64,000 nucleotides of DNA from CBDBZX01 sp965213645 (GTDB lineage Bacteria > Deinococcota > Deinococci > Deinococcales > Trueperaceae): assembly GCA_965213645.1 (NCBI GenBank), contig CBDBZX010000002.1, positions 248,001 through 312,000 on the forward strand, read 5' to 3'. A program made the position numbers and the translations under genes. The notes under the pieces were generated by a model that saw only the letters and a list, made by a program, of their open reading frames with translations, ran no database searches and was not told where the DNA came from. Of this stretch, positions 8,941 through 17,697 are shown piece by piece (positions within the stretch are counted from its first letter, which is position 1; each line of letters begins with the position of its first letter).

Positions 8941-10242
8941 ATGAACAGGCGTGACCTTTTAACGAACTTGGGCGCACTCGGCACGCTCGGCGTGAGCCGC
9001 GCCCTCTTGCCCAACTGGTTGCCGCAACTCGCCTTTCGCTCTCTCGAGACAGTGAGCACGGCTCAATCTAATGCACCAGGCGACACCCTGGTCTGCATCT
9101 TTTTGCGCGGCGGCGTGGACGGGCTGAGCGCGGTGGTTCCTTATGGCGAAGGCGCGGCGCTCTACGACGCGAGACCGACGCAACGTGTCGCAGAACCGGG
9201 CAACGCAGCGGGCGCAGCGCTCGAGCTAGACGGCTTCTTCGGCCTCCACCCCGCGTTAGCGCCCTTGGCTGATATCTATCATGACGGTGACCTCAGCGTC
9301 GTCCACGCCGTAGGCAGCACGGACGCATCGCGCTCGCACTTCGACGCGATGCAATATATGGAAAACGGCACCCCGGGCGTGAAGATGACCAGCACAGGCT
9401 GGCTGGGGCGACACCTCAAGAGCGCCGCGTGGCAAAACGGCTCCCCTTTTCGCGCGGTCGGCATCGGCGCGATGCTGCCCGCCTCGCTGCGCGGCGGCAC
9501 CCCGCTTTCGCTCCGTTCAATCGCGGACTTTCACCTGCGCGGACGCCAAGGGGAGGTGCAGCGCATGGAACAGATGCTCGCTGACCTCTACACGCTCCAT
9601 ACGCCGGGCGAGATGCTCGGCCCCCAAGCCGACCTCGTCTTCCAAACAGTAGAGATGCTGGACGCTCTGGAGACGCACAGCTATCAGCCTGCGGGCGGCG
9701 CGTCCTACCCAGAGGATCATCACGGTTTCGGTAAGGGTTTGGCGCAAATCGCGCAGCTCATCAAAGCCGAGGTCGGTTTAGAGGTCGCTTGCCTCGACCT
9801 GGGCGGCTGGGACACGCACGAAGAACAGGGCACATTGGACGGAGGCTTTAACGACCTCTTGGACACATTGGGGCGCGGCTTGGACGCGCTCTACACCGAT
9901 TTAGGTGAGAAGATGCAGCGCACCACGGTCGTGACAATGAGCGAGTTCGGGCGGCGCGTGCAGGAGAACGCGAGCGCGGGAACCGACCACGGGCACGGCA
10001 ACATGATGATGATGATGGGGGGCGGCGTGAAAGGGGGACAGGTCTATAGCCAGTGGCCGACCTTAGCACCCGACGCCCTTAGTGACGGTGACCTCGCGAT
10101 TACCACGGACTACCGCGACGTGTTAGCGGAAATCGTGGCGCAGAGGTTAGGCAACGCTAAGCTGGGTGAGGTTTTTCCGGGGCATAGCGTGACACCTCTA
10201 GGACTTGTGGAGCCCTTGGAGGCTGAGAATGCTCGCGTTTAG
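8941..10242 (+). CDS. DUF1501 family protein, partner of the DUF1800 protein
   Basis: A 433-residue protein with an N-terminal RR-containing signal (MNRRDLLTNLGALG) suggesting Tat export. The body has LVCIFLRGGVDGLSAVVPYG, SHFDAMQYMENG, LGGWDTHEEQ and MSEFGRRVQENASAGTDHGH, the conserved blocks of DUF1501, a family within the alkaline phosphatase/sulfatase-like fold. His and Asp residues in DTHEEQ and TDHGHG are candidate metal ligands. It starts 9 bases after the DUF1800 gene and overlaps the next gene by 14 bases, forming a three-gene operon. Substrate unknown. Confidence 0.9.
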   Translation: MNRRDLLTNLGALGTLGVSRALLPNWLPQLAFRSLETVSTAQSNAPGDTLVCIFLRGGVDGLSAVVPYGEGAALYDARPTQRVAEPGNAAGAALELDGFFGLHPALAPLADIYHDGDLSVVHAVGSTDASRSHFDAMQYMENGTPGVKMTSTGWLGRHLKSAAWQNGSPFRAVGIGAMLPASLRGGTPLSLRSIADFHLRGRQGEVQRMEQMLADLYTLHTPGEMLGPQADLVFQTVEMLDALETHSYQPAGGASYPEDHHGFGKGLAQIAQLIKAEVGLEVACLDLGGWDTHEEQGTLDGGFNDLLDTLGRGLDALYTDLGEKMQRTTVVTMSEFGRRVQENASAGTDHGHGNMMMMMGGGVKGGQVYSQWPTLAPDALSDGDLAITTDYRDVLAEIVAQRLGNAKLGEVFPGHSVTPLGLVEPLEAENARV

Positions 10243-11041
10243 CGTGCGGCGCTGTTCCCTCCTGTTGACGCTGTTCGCCTCTTGCTTATTTCTACAGTCG
10301 GGCGCATTCGCGCAGTCAGGTAGCGCGGAATCGGGTGGAAGCGCCGAAGAGTCCTACGAGGAGCGGCAAGCGCGGTTGATTGCGCTGGTGGCAGAAATTG
10401 AGGACTTTGCAGACTGGCTTGCGAACTACGAAGGCTGGCAGGGTAAGGCGTCCCCTCAAGATGGCGACGACCAAGATGGACTCTGGTACGTCGAATTCAA
10501 GGACGCCGACGACGAAGAGTGGCTCGGCTACGCGAACGTGGATATCGAAGGAAATATCGAAGATTCGTTTATCCCGCGCCCCCTCCCTGAAGACGAACTC
10601 GCCGAAGGTAAAGTGCGCGTGCGCGAACTCGTTTTAGCCGACCCTGAGGTCGCGGCGCGGCTCACCGACCCGCTCCTTTGGGAAGTCGAAGCGGACTACG
10701 ACCGCTATGAGGTGAATTGGGTCGTCAACTTTTATAGAGGTTTGGAGCATCTGCGCGTGATTGCGCAGATGAACGAGGATGAGTTTTACGTCGAAGAGGT
10801 GCGTAACCAGCGCACCTTTAGCGAAGAGGACGCCGTAGAATACGCGAAGGACGAGGCCGTCCGCCTAGCTTACGAAGAGGTCGGGGACGCTTTGGAGGGC
10901 TTGGACGATTGGCGCACTTACGTCGAGCAGCAGGGCGGGGCAAGGTGGAGCGTGGCGTTTGTAGCGGGGGAGACGGAGCGTTTTTACGCGCTTGTGGATG
11001 TGGAGAGTGAGCAGGTGTTGGAGAGCTACGTGAGTGAATAG
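10229..11041 (+). CDS. Secreted hypothetical protein with internal duplication
   Basis: About 270 residues. ATG 10229, preceded by GGAGG with 6-nt spacing, begins a signal peptide (hydrophobic LLLTLFASCLFLQ, likely cleavage after AFA). The mature part is acidic and holds two related halves: WYVEF...EEWLGYANVDIEGNIEDS in the first and RWSVAF...ERFYALVDVESEQVLES in the second, each after a helix beginning near an ALV or AYEEV segment. This is reminiscent of PepSY-type alpha-beta repeats, but I do not assign the family. It overlaps the end of the DUF1501 gene, so a role connected with the DUF1800/DUF1501 pair is likely by context only. Confidence 0.75.
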   Translation: MLAFSVRRCSLLLTLFASCLFLQSGAFAQSGSAESGGSAEESYEERQARLIALVAEIEDFADWLANYEGWQGKASPQDGDDQDGLWYVEFKDADDEEWLGYANVDIEGNIEDSFIPRPLPEDELAEGKVRVRELVLADPEVAARLTDPLLWEVEADYDRYEVNWVVNFYRGLEHLRVIAQMNEDEFYVEEVRNQRTFSEEDAVEYAKDEAVRLAYEEVGDALEGLDDWRTYVEQQGGARWSVAFVAGETERFYALVDVESEQVLESYVSE

Positions 11042-11362
11042 TCACTTTATGAGAACTCGTTAATCGAAACATTAAGGCAAGCCTTATGTGTTTGGGGAGT
11101 AAGTGAAGTAATATACATACATGGGTCTCTGCGCTGCCCAGCGTGACGACTCCTTCGGCGCGGCGGTTCGCTTTACCTACTGGGGAGGCCACCCTAATGT
11201 TGTTAGAACCGCCGCTCCTACCCTCTGAAAGACCTTAATGCTTTCCAGAGGTTCGCTTGAGAAGCACGGTGTCGAGGTATCCCCTTACACTGCAAACGAG
11301 AGGTTGACGAGCTATTCCTTCATTTTCAGGACTTCTCGAGCTTCCTCAAGAATCAGAATCCA
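11042..11362. other. Intergenic region between convergent genes
   Basis: About 320 bases between two converging genes. I see no gene, RNA or classical terminator; the only clear structure is the hairpin at 11363-11406. Confidence 0.5.
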
Positions 11363-11406
11363 GAAGCGTCACCCGCGAGCTACGTTCTCACCGCGAGTGA
11401 CGCTTC
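11363..11406 (-). repeat. Long hairpin overlapping the stop of the aminotransferase gene
   Basis: Arms GAAGCGTCAC and GTGACGCTTC pair perfectly and extend by four further pairs after one mismatch. The aminotransferase stop codon (11380-11382) lies inside it. There is no T-run on either side, so it may be a transcript-end stabiliser or a weak bidirectional stop signal. Confidence 0.6.
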
Positions 11407-12540
11407 AAACGTTTCAGGAAGCTGCGGCGCGTTCAGTATCTCTGCGAGCGCGTCCATCAGTTTGAGGTAGTGCACCGCCCGCGCGTTCTCCCCCATCAAC
11501 CCTAAACGCCAAATCTTCCCCGCCGTCTCGCCTAGACCGCCTGTGATACTGATGCGGTAGTCGTTGCGCAGTTGCAAGCGCACCGCCGCGTCGTCTACCT
11601 CTTTAGGTAGATTCACCGCGAGCACCGTCGGTAGGCGGTGAGGCTCGAGGATGTAGGCGGAAAAGCCAACCGTTTCCAGAGCGTTTAAGACAGCTTCACC
11701 TAACCACCTAACGCGCTCCGCTCTCGCCTCTGCACCCTCCTCTAACGCCGCGCGAATCGCCTCACCTGTCGCCCAGTGAAGCTGCACCGGAATCGTGTGA
11801 TGATACTTGCGCCCACCCCGTTCCGCCGAGGCCCAATAACCCAGCATCCCTACAGCGTCGCTGTACCAGGTGGTCACAGGTATCTTTCGCGTGCGGATGA
11901 CCTCTAAGGCGCGTTCGCTAAAGGCGACGGGCGCGAGTCCTGGCGGGGCGGAGAGGCACTTCTGCGAGCCCGTGTAGGCGTAGTCGATGTTCCAGTCCGA
12001 CATGCTGAAGGGGAGCATCCCTACCGTCGTGACCGCGTCCACCGAATAGAGCGCCCCGACCTCTCTAGCAACCTCGCCGATTTCCGGTACGGGGTTCATC
12101 ACGCCCGTGCTTGTCTCGCCATGGACGGCGGCGATGAGTTTAGGCGCGAAACGGTGCGCCGCGTCACGCACCGCGCCTAAGTCAACGGGGCAGCCCGGCG
12201 CAAAGCGCACCACCTCGACCTCTGCGCCTAAGCGCGACGCCATCTCCACCATGCGCTCGCCGAAGACGCCGTTCGACACGATGAGAACGCGGTCACGGGG
12301 CTCCAACAGATTTGCAAAGCCCGCCTCCATCCCCAGCGAGCCCGTCCCCGACAAGAGGCTCGTAAAGCCTTCGCCCTGCGTCCCGTAAAGCACGTGCAGG
12401 TCCGCCACCACGCGGTCGTTGTAGGCGAAGACCTCGGGGTCCATGTGACCTAGCATCGGCCAGCACAAGGCGGCGGCGGCCCTGGGGTGAATTGGGGTGG
12501 GGCCGGGGGTGAGTAAGAGCACGGGCTGGGGGTGGTTCAT
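11380..12540 (-). CDS. Class V aminotransferase, alanine-glyoxylate / serine-pyruvate type
   Basis: 386 residues, PLP-dependent and cytosolic. It shows the SPT/AGT family pattern: TPGPTPIHPRAAAAL at the N terminus, SGTGSLGMEAGFANLL, HGETSTGVMNP, YSVDAVTTVG with the PLP-contacting Asp, and TGSQKCLSAPPGLA with the Schiff-base Lys. Such enzymes transaminate serine or alanine with glyoxylate or pyruvate; the exact substrate pair cannot be read from sequence. The start ATG has AAGGA upstream. A phosphoserine aminotransferase is less likely given the motif pattern. Confidence 0.9.
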   Translation of the reverse strand: MNHPQPVLLLTPGPTPIHPRAAAALCWPMLGHMDPEVFAYNDRVVADLHVLYGTQGEGFTSLLSGTGSLGMEAGFANLLEPRDRVLIVSNGVFGERMVEMASRLGAEVEVVRFAPGCPVDLGAVRDAAHRFAPKLIAAVHGETSTGVMNPVPEIGEVAREVGALYSVDAVTTVGMLPFSMSDWNIDYAYTGSQKCLSAPPGLAPVAFSERALEVIRTRKIPVTTWYSDAVGMLGYWASAERGGRKYHHTIPVQLHWATGEAIRAALEEGAEARAERVRWLGEAVLNALETVGFSAYILEPHRLPTVLAVNLPKEVDDAAVRLQLRNDYRISITGGLGETAGKIWRLGLMGENARAVHYLKLMDALAEILNAPQLPETFEASLAVRT

Positions 12541-12603
12541 ACAAAATCCTTTTCTACCTCTGTAAGACTGTCTGTAAAATACTGCCTATCTATAAAAGAA
12601 AGG

Positions 12604-12627
12604 CGACCTCACCACTAGGGTAGGTCG
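12604..12627 (-). terminator. Probable terminator of the lipoprotein gene
   Basis: Reading the minus strand, CGACCT pairs with AGGTCG around an imperfect inner stem, followed by a CCTTTCTTTT tract. It lies about 130 nt past the stop codon of the gene at 12756. Confidence 0.5.
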
Positions 12628-12755
12628 TTTCAGTACGCGATACGCAGAATAACGCATCGCAGGCTAGTTAGCTCGTTGGGGAACGCACATCATAGAGAGA
12701 GTTTACACAAATGAGTAAGTTGTGTAAAGTGGAGTTGCTTACAGGTTAGGCCGAG

Positions 12756-13121
12756 TTAGGGAAGTGTGAAGGTCTCGGTTACGCCGTTGACGTTGAGCGT
12801 GTAGGTGCCGCTCGAGAGGTCGTCAGCGTCAAGAACAACCGTTTCTACAAAAGGTGGCGCATTAGGCGTACAGACAGTATCCGCTGGCTCTGCTGTCGTA
12901 ATTTTCACGAAGAACGTATCACCCTCACGGCGCTGCTCGGTTTCGTGTAACGTCATGCAACCGCTTATGAAACTGCCGTAAGCCGTTACTCGAACGCTCG
13001 GGGGGTCAGGTAGCAAAACCTCCACTTCTACTCGTTCGATGCTCGCATTTCTAATAACTTGACCTTGAGAGCAAGCACTGAGTAGGGTGCATAGAAAAAG
13101 TACAACCACGCTTCGAATCAT
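12756..13121 (-). CDS. Small secreted lipoprotein, unknown function
   Basis: 121 residues. The ATG at 13121 is preceded by GGAGG with short spacing, preferred over the TTG four codons upstream. The N terminus is a lipoprotein signal with lipobox LSAC. The mature part is a short beta-rich domain with two further cysteines (SGCMTL and DTVCTPN), which may form a disulfide, and it ends in a strand-rich segment YTLNVNGVTETFTL. I do not recognise the family. It appears to be transcribed alone, and a MITE-like element starts just upstream of its ribosome-binding site at 13135. Confidence 0.75.
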   Translation of the reverse strand: MIRSVVVLFLCTLLSACSQGQVIRNASIERVEVEVLLPDPPSVRVTAYGSFISGCMTLHETEQRREGDTFFVKITTAEPADTVCTPNAPPFVETVVLDADDLSSGTYTLNVNGVTETFTLP

Positions 13122-13134
13122 CGTTTCCTCCAAT

Positions 13135-13253
13135 ACTAGACCTCTTGCAAAAGTACCGCGTTACCCACTGAGAGCGTCTACTCATACTCGCTCTGCTCGG
13201 CAAAAGCGGAAGCCGGGCATTCGCCCGCCCCCCATTTTCGCAAGAGGTCTACT
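13135..13253. mobile_element. 115-bp MITE-like element with IS5-type ends
   Basis: Perfect inverted ends AGACCTCTTGC (13138-13148) and GCAAGAGGTCT (13240-13250) are flanked by the direct repeat ACT (13135-13137 and 13251-13253), which may be a target duplication. No coding capacity. The ends resemble those of IS5-family elements (AGACC then TTGC); this is from memory, not from a search. It sits about 15 bp upstream of the lipoprotein start. Confidence 0.6.
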
Positions 13254-13427
13254 ACTCTACAATTTAGCAAACTGAATGGGGTATGGATTCGTTATCTACG
13301 CTGAAGATAAAGCGTTCGTGTATATGCGCAGAGCTTCTGTCCTAAAATTGACTAAAAAGAGTCACCAAAGCGGTATCTCGAGACGTACGCCGACTAATTT
13401 GTGACTAACCTAAATGTCCACGAGAGG

Positions 13428-13457
13428 TTGTATTTTTCTTCGCAAAGGGCGTATAAT
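13428..13457 (+). promoter_or_regulatory. Promoter of the rimP-nusA-ylxR-infB operon
   Basis: -35 TTGTAT (13428-13433), 18-bp spacer and a consensus -10 TATAAT (13452-13457), about 230 bp upstream of rimP. It is the only sigma-70-like consensus -10 I see in the 550-bp region between the lipoprotein gene and rimP. Confidence 0.6.
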
Positions 13458-13491
13458 TCGCTTTGGAGAAATCCCGACTACCTTATCTAAG

Positions 13492-13520
13492 GGTGGGTGC
13501 GCTGCACGCCACCTTTTTTT
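13492..13520 (+). terminator. Terminator-like hairpin in the rimP leader (possible attenuator)
   Basis: GGTGG-GTGC pairs with GCAC-CCACC (one bulge), followed by seven T residues. It begins only about 30 nt after the expected transcription start from the TATAAT at 13452 and lies 165 bp before rimP, so it can act as an attenuator of the operon or end a short RNA. Confidence 0.55.
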
Positions 13521-13685
13521 GATGGTTGAGGGATGAGAAGTAGTAAGTAGCAGTGTTTGTTACTGAGTTCGAATCACGCAGACATCATCTCTAAACGTAA
13601 ACGTTGAATTAGGCTTTATCCGCTGAGATTGTTTGTGACCAGATGACTACAGCGCCCGTTAGGGTGTACCTGCTTGGGAGGTTGT

Positions 13686-14129
13686 ATGGAATTAGCAAGA
13701 GCAGCGGAGGATTTGCTCGAGCCGCTAGGCTTCGAGGTGTTAGAGCTAACCGTGAGCGGCAAGGGCAAAAAGAGAAACGTCCTCTTGCGCATTGACCGCT
13801 TAGACCAGCAAATCGTAACGATGGAGGACGTGAGCCTAGCGACGCAGGTCTTTAGCTTGGAACTCGATAGATTGGACCCCTTCGAGAGCGAGTATAAGTT
13901 GGAGGTCGAGTCGCCCGGTCCCGAAAGGCCCTTAAAGCGCCCCGAGCACTTTCGGCGCTTTCACGACTTGCTCGCCAAAGTGCGCGTCGGTGACGAAACG
14001 TTTAAGGGCAAGGTGCGCGAGGTGACAGGCGAGAGCGTCACGTTTGAGATTGGCAAGGAGCGGCGTACGGTGGCGCTGAGTGATATCGGGAGTGCTCGCT
14101 TGGCGGAGTGGCCGGATACGCCGAGATAA
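13686..14129 (+). CDS. rimP: Ribosome maturation factor RimP
   Basis: About 147 residues; assists 30S subunit maturation. The ATG at 13686 has GGGAGG immediately upstream, so I prefer it to the TTG at 13674 that lies within that signal. Family features: N-terminal alpha-beta domain (AEDLLEPLGFEVLELTVSG), the YKLEVESPGPERPLK motif that is diagnostic of RimP, and a C-terminal Sm-like barrel (FKGKVREV...VTFEIG). First gene of the conserved rimP-nusA-ylxR-infB operon, with 62 bases before nusA. Confidence 0.95.
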   Translation: MELARAAEDLLEPLGFEVLELTVSGKGKKRNVLLRIDRLDQQIVTMEDVSLATQVFSLELDRLDPFESEYKLEVESPGPERPLKRPEHFRRFHDLLAKVRVGDETFKGKVREVTGESVTFEIGKERRTVALSDIGSARLAEWPDTPR

Positions 14130-14191
14130 AAGACAGAAGATACAAAGGTATTGCCCAGGCAACACCCACAACTGAATAAGGAGTAAAGATT

Positions 14192-15442
14192 ATGAACAAA
14201 GATTTTATGGACGCCCTCAACCAACTCGCTGTCGAGCGCAACCTGGACAAAGACCAGCTTTTGGCCTCGTTTGAAGAGGCGTTGGAGCAAGCATACGAGC
14301 GCAATGTCGAGCCGGGTAAAGCGATTGAGGTGCAAGTGGACCCGGAGACGGGTGAGATCGAAGTCTTGATCGTGCGGCGCGTGGTCGAGGAGGTCGAGGA
14401 CGCCGAGCAGGAGATGAGCTTGGACGAGGCGCGGGAGCTTGACCCTACCGTCGAAGTCGGTATGGAGATGGAGTTTCCGGTGGACCCCGATAAGTTCACC
14501 CGCATCGCGGTGCAAACCACCAAGCAAGTCATCACGCAGAAAATCCGCGAGGCGGAACGCGCTATCGTTTTCAACGAGTACAAGGACCGTGCGGGCGACG
14601 TCATCACCGCTGTCGTTTCACGGCAGGACAACAAGCGCAACGTGTTTGTGGACTTAGGGCGCGGCGAAGCGATTATGCCGCCCAAAGAGCAGATTCCCGG
14701 CGAGCGCACGATGGTGGGGATGCGGCTCAAGGTGTATGTCGTCAAGGTCGAGCTGTCGAACCGGGGGCCGAGCATTTTGGTCTCGAGAGCCGCCCCCGAA
14801 CTCTTGGAGTACCTCATGCGCCAAGAGATTCCCGAAGTGACCGACGAAACCGTGGAGCTTAAAGCGATTGCCCGTGAAGCTGGGCAGCGCTCTAAAGTCG
14901 CTGTGATTAGCCGCAACCCGAACGTAGACCCCATCGGCGCGTGTATCGGACACCGGGGCTCGCGCATCCAAGCCGTGACCGCCGAGTTACAGCGCGAGCG
15001 CGTGGATATCATCCTCTGGGACCCGAGTCCCCGCGAGTTCATCCGCAACGCGCTCTCGCCCGCGAAAGTCGGCACGATTGACGTGGACGCCGACAAGGGT
15101 GAGGCAAAGGTCTTAGTCGGCAACGACCAGCTTTCCCTCGCCATCGGTAAGGGCGGACAAAACGTGCGCCTCGCTGCAAAACTCACAGGCTTCAAGATTG
15201 ACCTCGTCGCGTCGGAGACGGTCTCTGACTTAGACGCTGCGATGCAAGCCGCTGCCGAACGCGGTGAAGAGATGCCCGCCATCGGCGACGACGCCAAACG
15301 CGCTGCCTTTGACGCGCTCTTTAGCGCTTCGCCTGAGCCAGAAGAAGATAAGGGTGAAGTTGAAGCGGCGGTAGAAGCGAGTGAAGAGGTCGAGGCGAAG
15401 ATAGACGCTGCTCCCGAAGCGCAGGAGGAGACGAGCCGCTAG
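14192..15442 (+). CDS. nusA: Transcription termination/antitermination factor NusA
   Basis: 416 residues; binds RNA polymerase and controls pausing, termination and antitermination. It has the NusA N-terminal domain (MNKDFMDALNQLAVERNLDK), an S1 domain (about 135-200, AVVSRQDNKRNVFVDLG), two KH domains (IGACIGHRGSRIQAV and LAIGKGGQNVRLAAKL) and a short acidic tail rich in Glu and Ala. The tail is much shorter than the extra AR repeats of enterobacterial NusA. Ribosome-binding site AAGGAG lies 9 nt upstream. The stop overlaps the ylxR start by one base. Confidence 0.97.
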   Translation: MNKDFMDALNQLAVERNLDKDQLLASFEEALEQAYERNVEPGKAIEVQVDPETGEIEVLIVRRVVEEVEDAEQEMSLDEARELDPTVEVGMEMEFPVDPDKFTRIAVQTTKQVITQKIREAERAIVFNEYKDRAGDVITAVVSRQDNKRNVFVDLGRGEAIMPPKEQIPGERTMVGMRLKVYVVKVELSNRGPSILVSRAAPELLEYLMRQEIPEVTDETVELKAIAREAGQRSKVAVISRNPNVDPIGACIGHRGSRIQAVTAELQRERVDIILWDPSPREFIRNALSPAKVGTIDVDADKGEAKVLVGNDQLSLAIGKGGQNVRLAAKLTGFKIDLVASETVSDLDAAMQAAAERGEEMPAIGDDAKRAAFDALFSASPEPEEDKGEVEAAVEASEEVEAKIDAAPEAQEETSR

Positions 15443-15726
15443 TGAGCAAGCATGTGCCCATGCGCCGCTGTGTCGCGTGTCGCCGCGAACGCCCACAGCG
15501 CGACTTCGTTCGCTTTTACAAAAGCGAGGCCGAGGGCTGGCAACTCGACACCTCTTACTTGAAAAACAACCGTAAGAGCGACGGGCGCGGCGCGTGGGTT
15601 TGCGCGGACAACCCCGAATGCTGGCGCGTCAAGAAGCTGAGGCGCTTCTTTCGCGGTCAAACTGAGCAGTTACACGAAGAGCTTCTAGCGCACGCTAAAG
15701 GTCAACCGCAACAGGAAGTTTTATGA
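15442..15726 (+). CDS. ylxR: YlxR (DUF448) family RNA-binding protein
   Basis: 94 residues with the family signature MRRCVACRRERPQRDFVRF and the basic loop SDGRGAWVC. YlxR proteins are small nucleic-acid-binding proteins encoded between nusA and infB. Start GTG at 15442 overlaps the nusA stop codon by one base (translational coupling); a GGAGGAG box lies about 13 nt upstream. The family role in RNase P modulation or transcription is reported elsewhere and not visible here. Confidence 0.92.
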   Translation: MSKHVPMRRCVACRRERPQRDFVRFYKSEAEGWQLDTSYLKNNRKSDGRGAWVCADNPECWRVKKLRRFFRGQTEQLHEELLAHAKGQPQQEVL

Positions 15727-15749
15727 TGACTCAATTTGAAGTGACGCAA

Positions 15750-15819
15750 GTATCATCTACGAATGTGATAACTAAGCAAAAAGCTTTATCAGTGGAGAGC
15801 GTCAGTAACCAGATGATAC
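15750..15819 (+). promoter_or_regulatory. Inverted repeat in the infB leader
   Basis: GTATCATCT (15750-15758) and AGATGATAC (15811-15819) are perfect inverted copies separated by 52 nt in the 119-bp gap between ylxR and infB. They could form a long-range stem in the operon mRNA. The same nonamer occurs twice before rplI. Confidence 0.4.
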
Positions 15820-15845
15820 CTGCTGTCAATGGAGGACTAAACTAA

Positions 15846-17612
15846 ATGGCTGAAAAAGTACGAATTTATCAACTTGCCAAAGACTTAAACCTAGAAACCA
15901 AAGATATGCTCGATATGCTCGACTCGATGGGGGTGGAGTATAAGTCGCACTCGAGTACGCTCGAAGGAGACATCGCCGACACGATTCGCCAGTTGGTCCA
16001 AGAAGAGGGCGGCGCAGCCGAGGCAGAAGCCGCTGTAGACAGCGCCAACGAAGCTGAAGCGGGTGAGGAACTCCAAGAGGTCAAGCCCACGGTTGACCCC
16101 GACGCACCCTCACGCGCTCCCGTCGTCACCGTCATGGGCCACGTAGACCACGGCAAGACGAGCCTCTTGGACTACATCCGCAAAGCCAAAGTCGCCGAGG
16201 GCGAAGCGGGCGGCATCACCCAGCACATCGGCGCGTACCAGGCCGAGACGCCGGGCGGCCTCATCACCTTTTTAGATACGCCAGGCCACGAAGCCTTTAC
16301 GACTATTCGGCAGCGCGGCGCGTCGGCGACCGACATCGCCATCATCGTCGTCGCGGCGGACGACTCCATCATGCCCCAGACCCGCGAGGCGATTGCGCAC
16401 GCAAAGGCGGCGGGCGTGCCTATCATTGTCGCCATTAACAAAATCGACTTGCCTCAAGCGAATCCCGACAAGGTCAAGCAGGACTTGATGCAGGTCGAAC
16501 TCGTCCCTGAAGACTTTGGTGGCGATACCATTGTCGCGCCCATCAGCGCTCAGACAGGCGAAGGGGTGGACAACCTCTTGGAGATGATTTCGCTTGTGGC
16601 GGAGTTAGAGGACTTCCGCGCTCCTACAGATGGAGCAGCCGAGGGCGTCGTCATCGAGTCCATCTTGGACAAGCGTGCGGGCGTTTTAGCAACTGTGTTA
16701 GTGCAAAAAGGCACCCTCCACGTGACAGATTACATCGTTTCGGGTGAAGCGTGGGCGAAGGTTCGCGCCATGACCGACTTCTCAGGCGAGCGCGTCAAAG
16801 AGGCTGGACCGTCTTTCCCCGTCCAGATTTTAGGTTTCAGCGAGCAGCCTCAAGCAGGCGATAAGGTCGTCGCCGTGGCCGACGAAGCCACCGCTAAGCA
16901 GCTCGTGGCGGAGCGTACCGAAGCCCGCGAAGATGACGAGCGCGAGCGCATCGGCATGAAGGGCGTCACGTTGGCTGACCTCTTCGGCAAGCCCAAGGTC
17001 ACGACCATCAACCTCATTTTGCGGGCCGACACGCAGGGCTCGTTGGAGGCCATCAAAGGCGTCATCGCCAAGGAAGCCGAGAAGACCGAAGAGGTGGACG
17101 TCGAGATCATGCTCGCCGAAGTCGGCGCACCCACCGAGAGCGATTTGCTCTTGGCGGGCACGGCGGACGCAACCGTGATGAGCTTCGGCGTCAATCCAGC
17201 GGGCAGCGTTAAAAAAGCCGCCGAGCGTCAAGGCGTTACGCTCAAAACGTACAAGATCATCTATCAGCTCATCGAAGAGGTCGAGCGGATGATTCGCGGG
17301 CAGATCGAGCCTGAGTACGAAGAGCAGGTCACGGGCCACGCCGAAGTGCGTCAGGTCATCCGCGTGCCCAGGAGTGGCAACATCGCCGGGTCTTACGTTA
17401 CCGACGGCACGATTCGGCGCGGGGCGAAAGCGCGGCTTATTCGCGGCGGCAAAGAGGTCTATAAGGGCTCGGTTGCGCAGCTTCGCCGCTTCAAAGACGA
17501 TGTGCGCGAGGTCGGCAACGGCTTTGAGTGCGGGATCAACTTGCAGAACTACGAGAACGTGCAAGAGGGCGATGTGATCGAGGCGTATGAGATGGTGGAG
17601 GTGCCGGTCTAA
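15846..17612 (+). CDS. infB: Translation initiation factor IF-2
   Basis: 588 residues, the compact form seen in Deinococcus-Thermus. N-terminal IF-2N domain (VRIYQLAKDLNLETKDMLDM), short linker, GTPase domain with G1 GHVDHGKTSLLD, G2 GGITQHIG, G3 DTPGHEAF and G4 NKIDLP, then beta-barrel domain II, domain III and the fMet-tRNA-binding C2 domain (GHAEVRQVIRVPRSGNIAGS). Delivers initiator tRNA to the 30S subunit. Ribosome-binding site GGAGG is 10 nt before the ATG. Last gene of the operon; a strong hairpin follows at 17649. Confidence 0.98.
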   Translation: MAEKVRIYQLAKDLNLETKDMLDMLDSMGVEYKSHSSTLEGDIADTIRQLVQEEGGAAEAEAAVDSANEAEAGEELQEVKPTVDPDAPSRAPVVTVMGHVDHGKTSLLDYIRKAKVAEGEAGGITQHIGAYQAETPGGLITFLDTPGHEAFTTIRQRGASATDIAIIVVAADDSIMPQTREAIAHAKAAGVPIIVAINKIDLPQANPDKVKQDLMQVELVPEDFGGDTIVAPISAQTGEGVDNLLEMISLVAELEDFRAPTDGAAEGVVIESILDKRAGVLATVLVQKGTLHVTDYIVSGEAWAKVRAMTDFSGERVKEAGPSFPVQILGFSEQPQAGDKVVAVADEATAKQLVAERTEAREDDERERIGMKGVTLADLFGKPKVTTINLILRADTQGSLEAIKGVIAKEAEKTEEVDVEIMLAEVGAPTESDLLLAGTADATVMSFGVNPAGSVKKAAERQGVTLKTYKIIYQLIEEVERMIRGQIEPEYEEQVTGHAEVRQVIRVPRSGNIAGSYVTDGTIRRGAKARLIRGGKEVYKGSVAQLRRFKDDVREVGNGFECGINLQNYENVQEGDVIEAYEMVEVPV

Positions 17613-17648
17613 GGTTTTTAGACCTCTCTATAACATCTCGGTAGACGT

Positions 17649-17697
17649 ACCTAGCTACTCACGAATTCAAACCACCATGAGTAGCTAGGTGTGTTTT
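17649..17697 (+). terminator. Terminator after infB
   Basis: A 12-bp perfect stem ACCTAGCTACTC/GAGTAGCTAGGT with an 18-nt loop, followed by GTGTTTT. The T-run on the plus strand points to infB transcription. Confidence 0.75.

Noticed and set aside
15869..16156. Long minus-strand frames inside infB, nusA and ssb
   Set aside because: They are shadows of the codon bias of the real genes on the plus strand and contain no domains.
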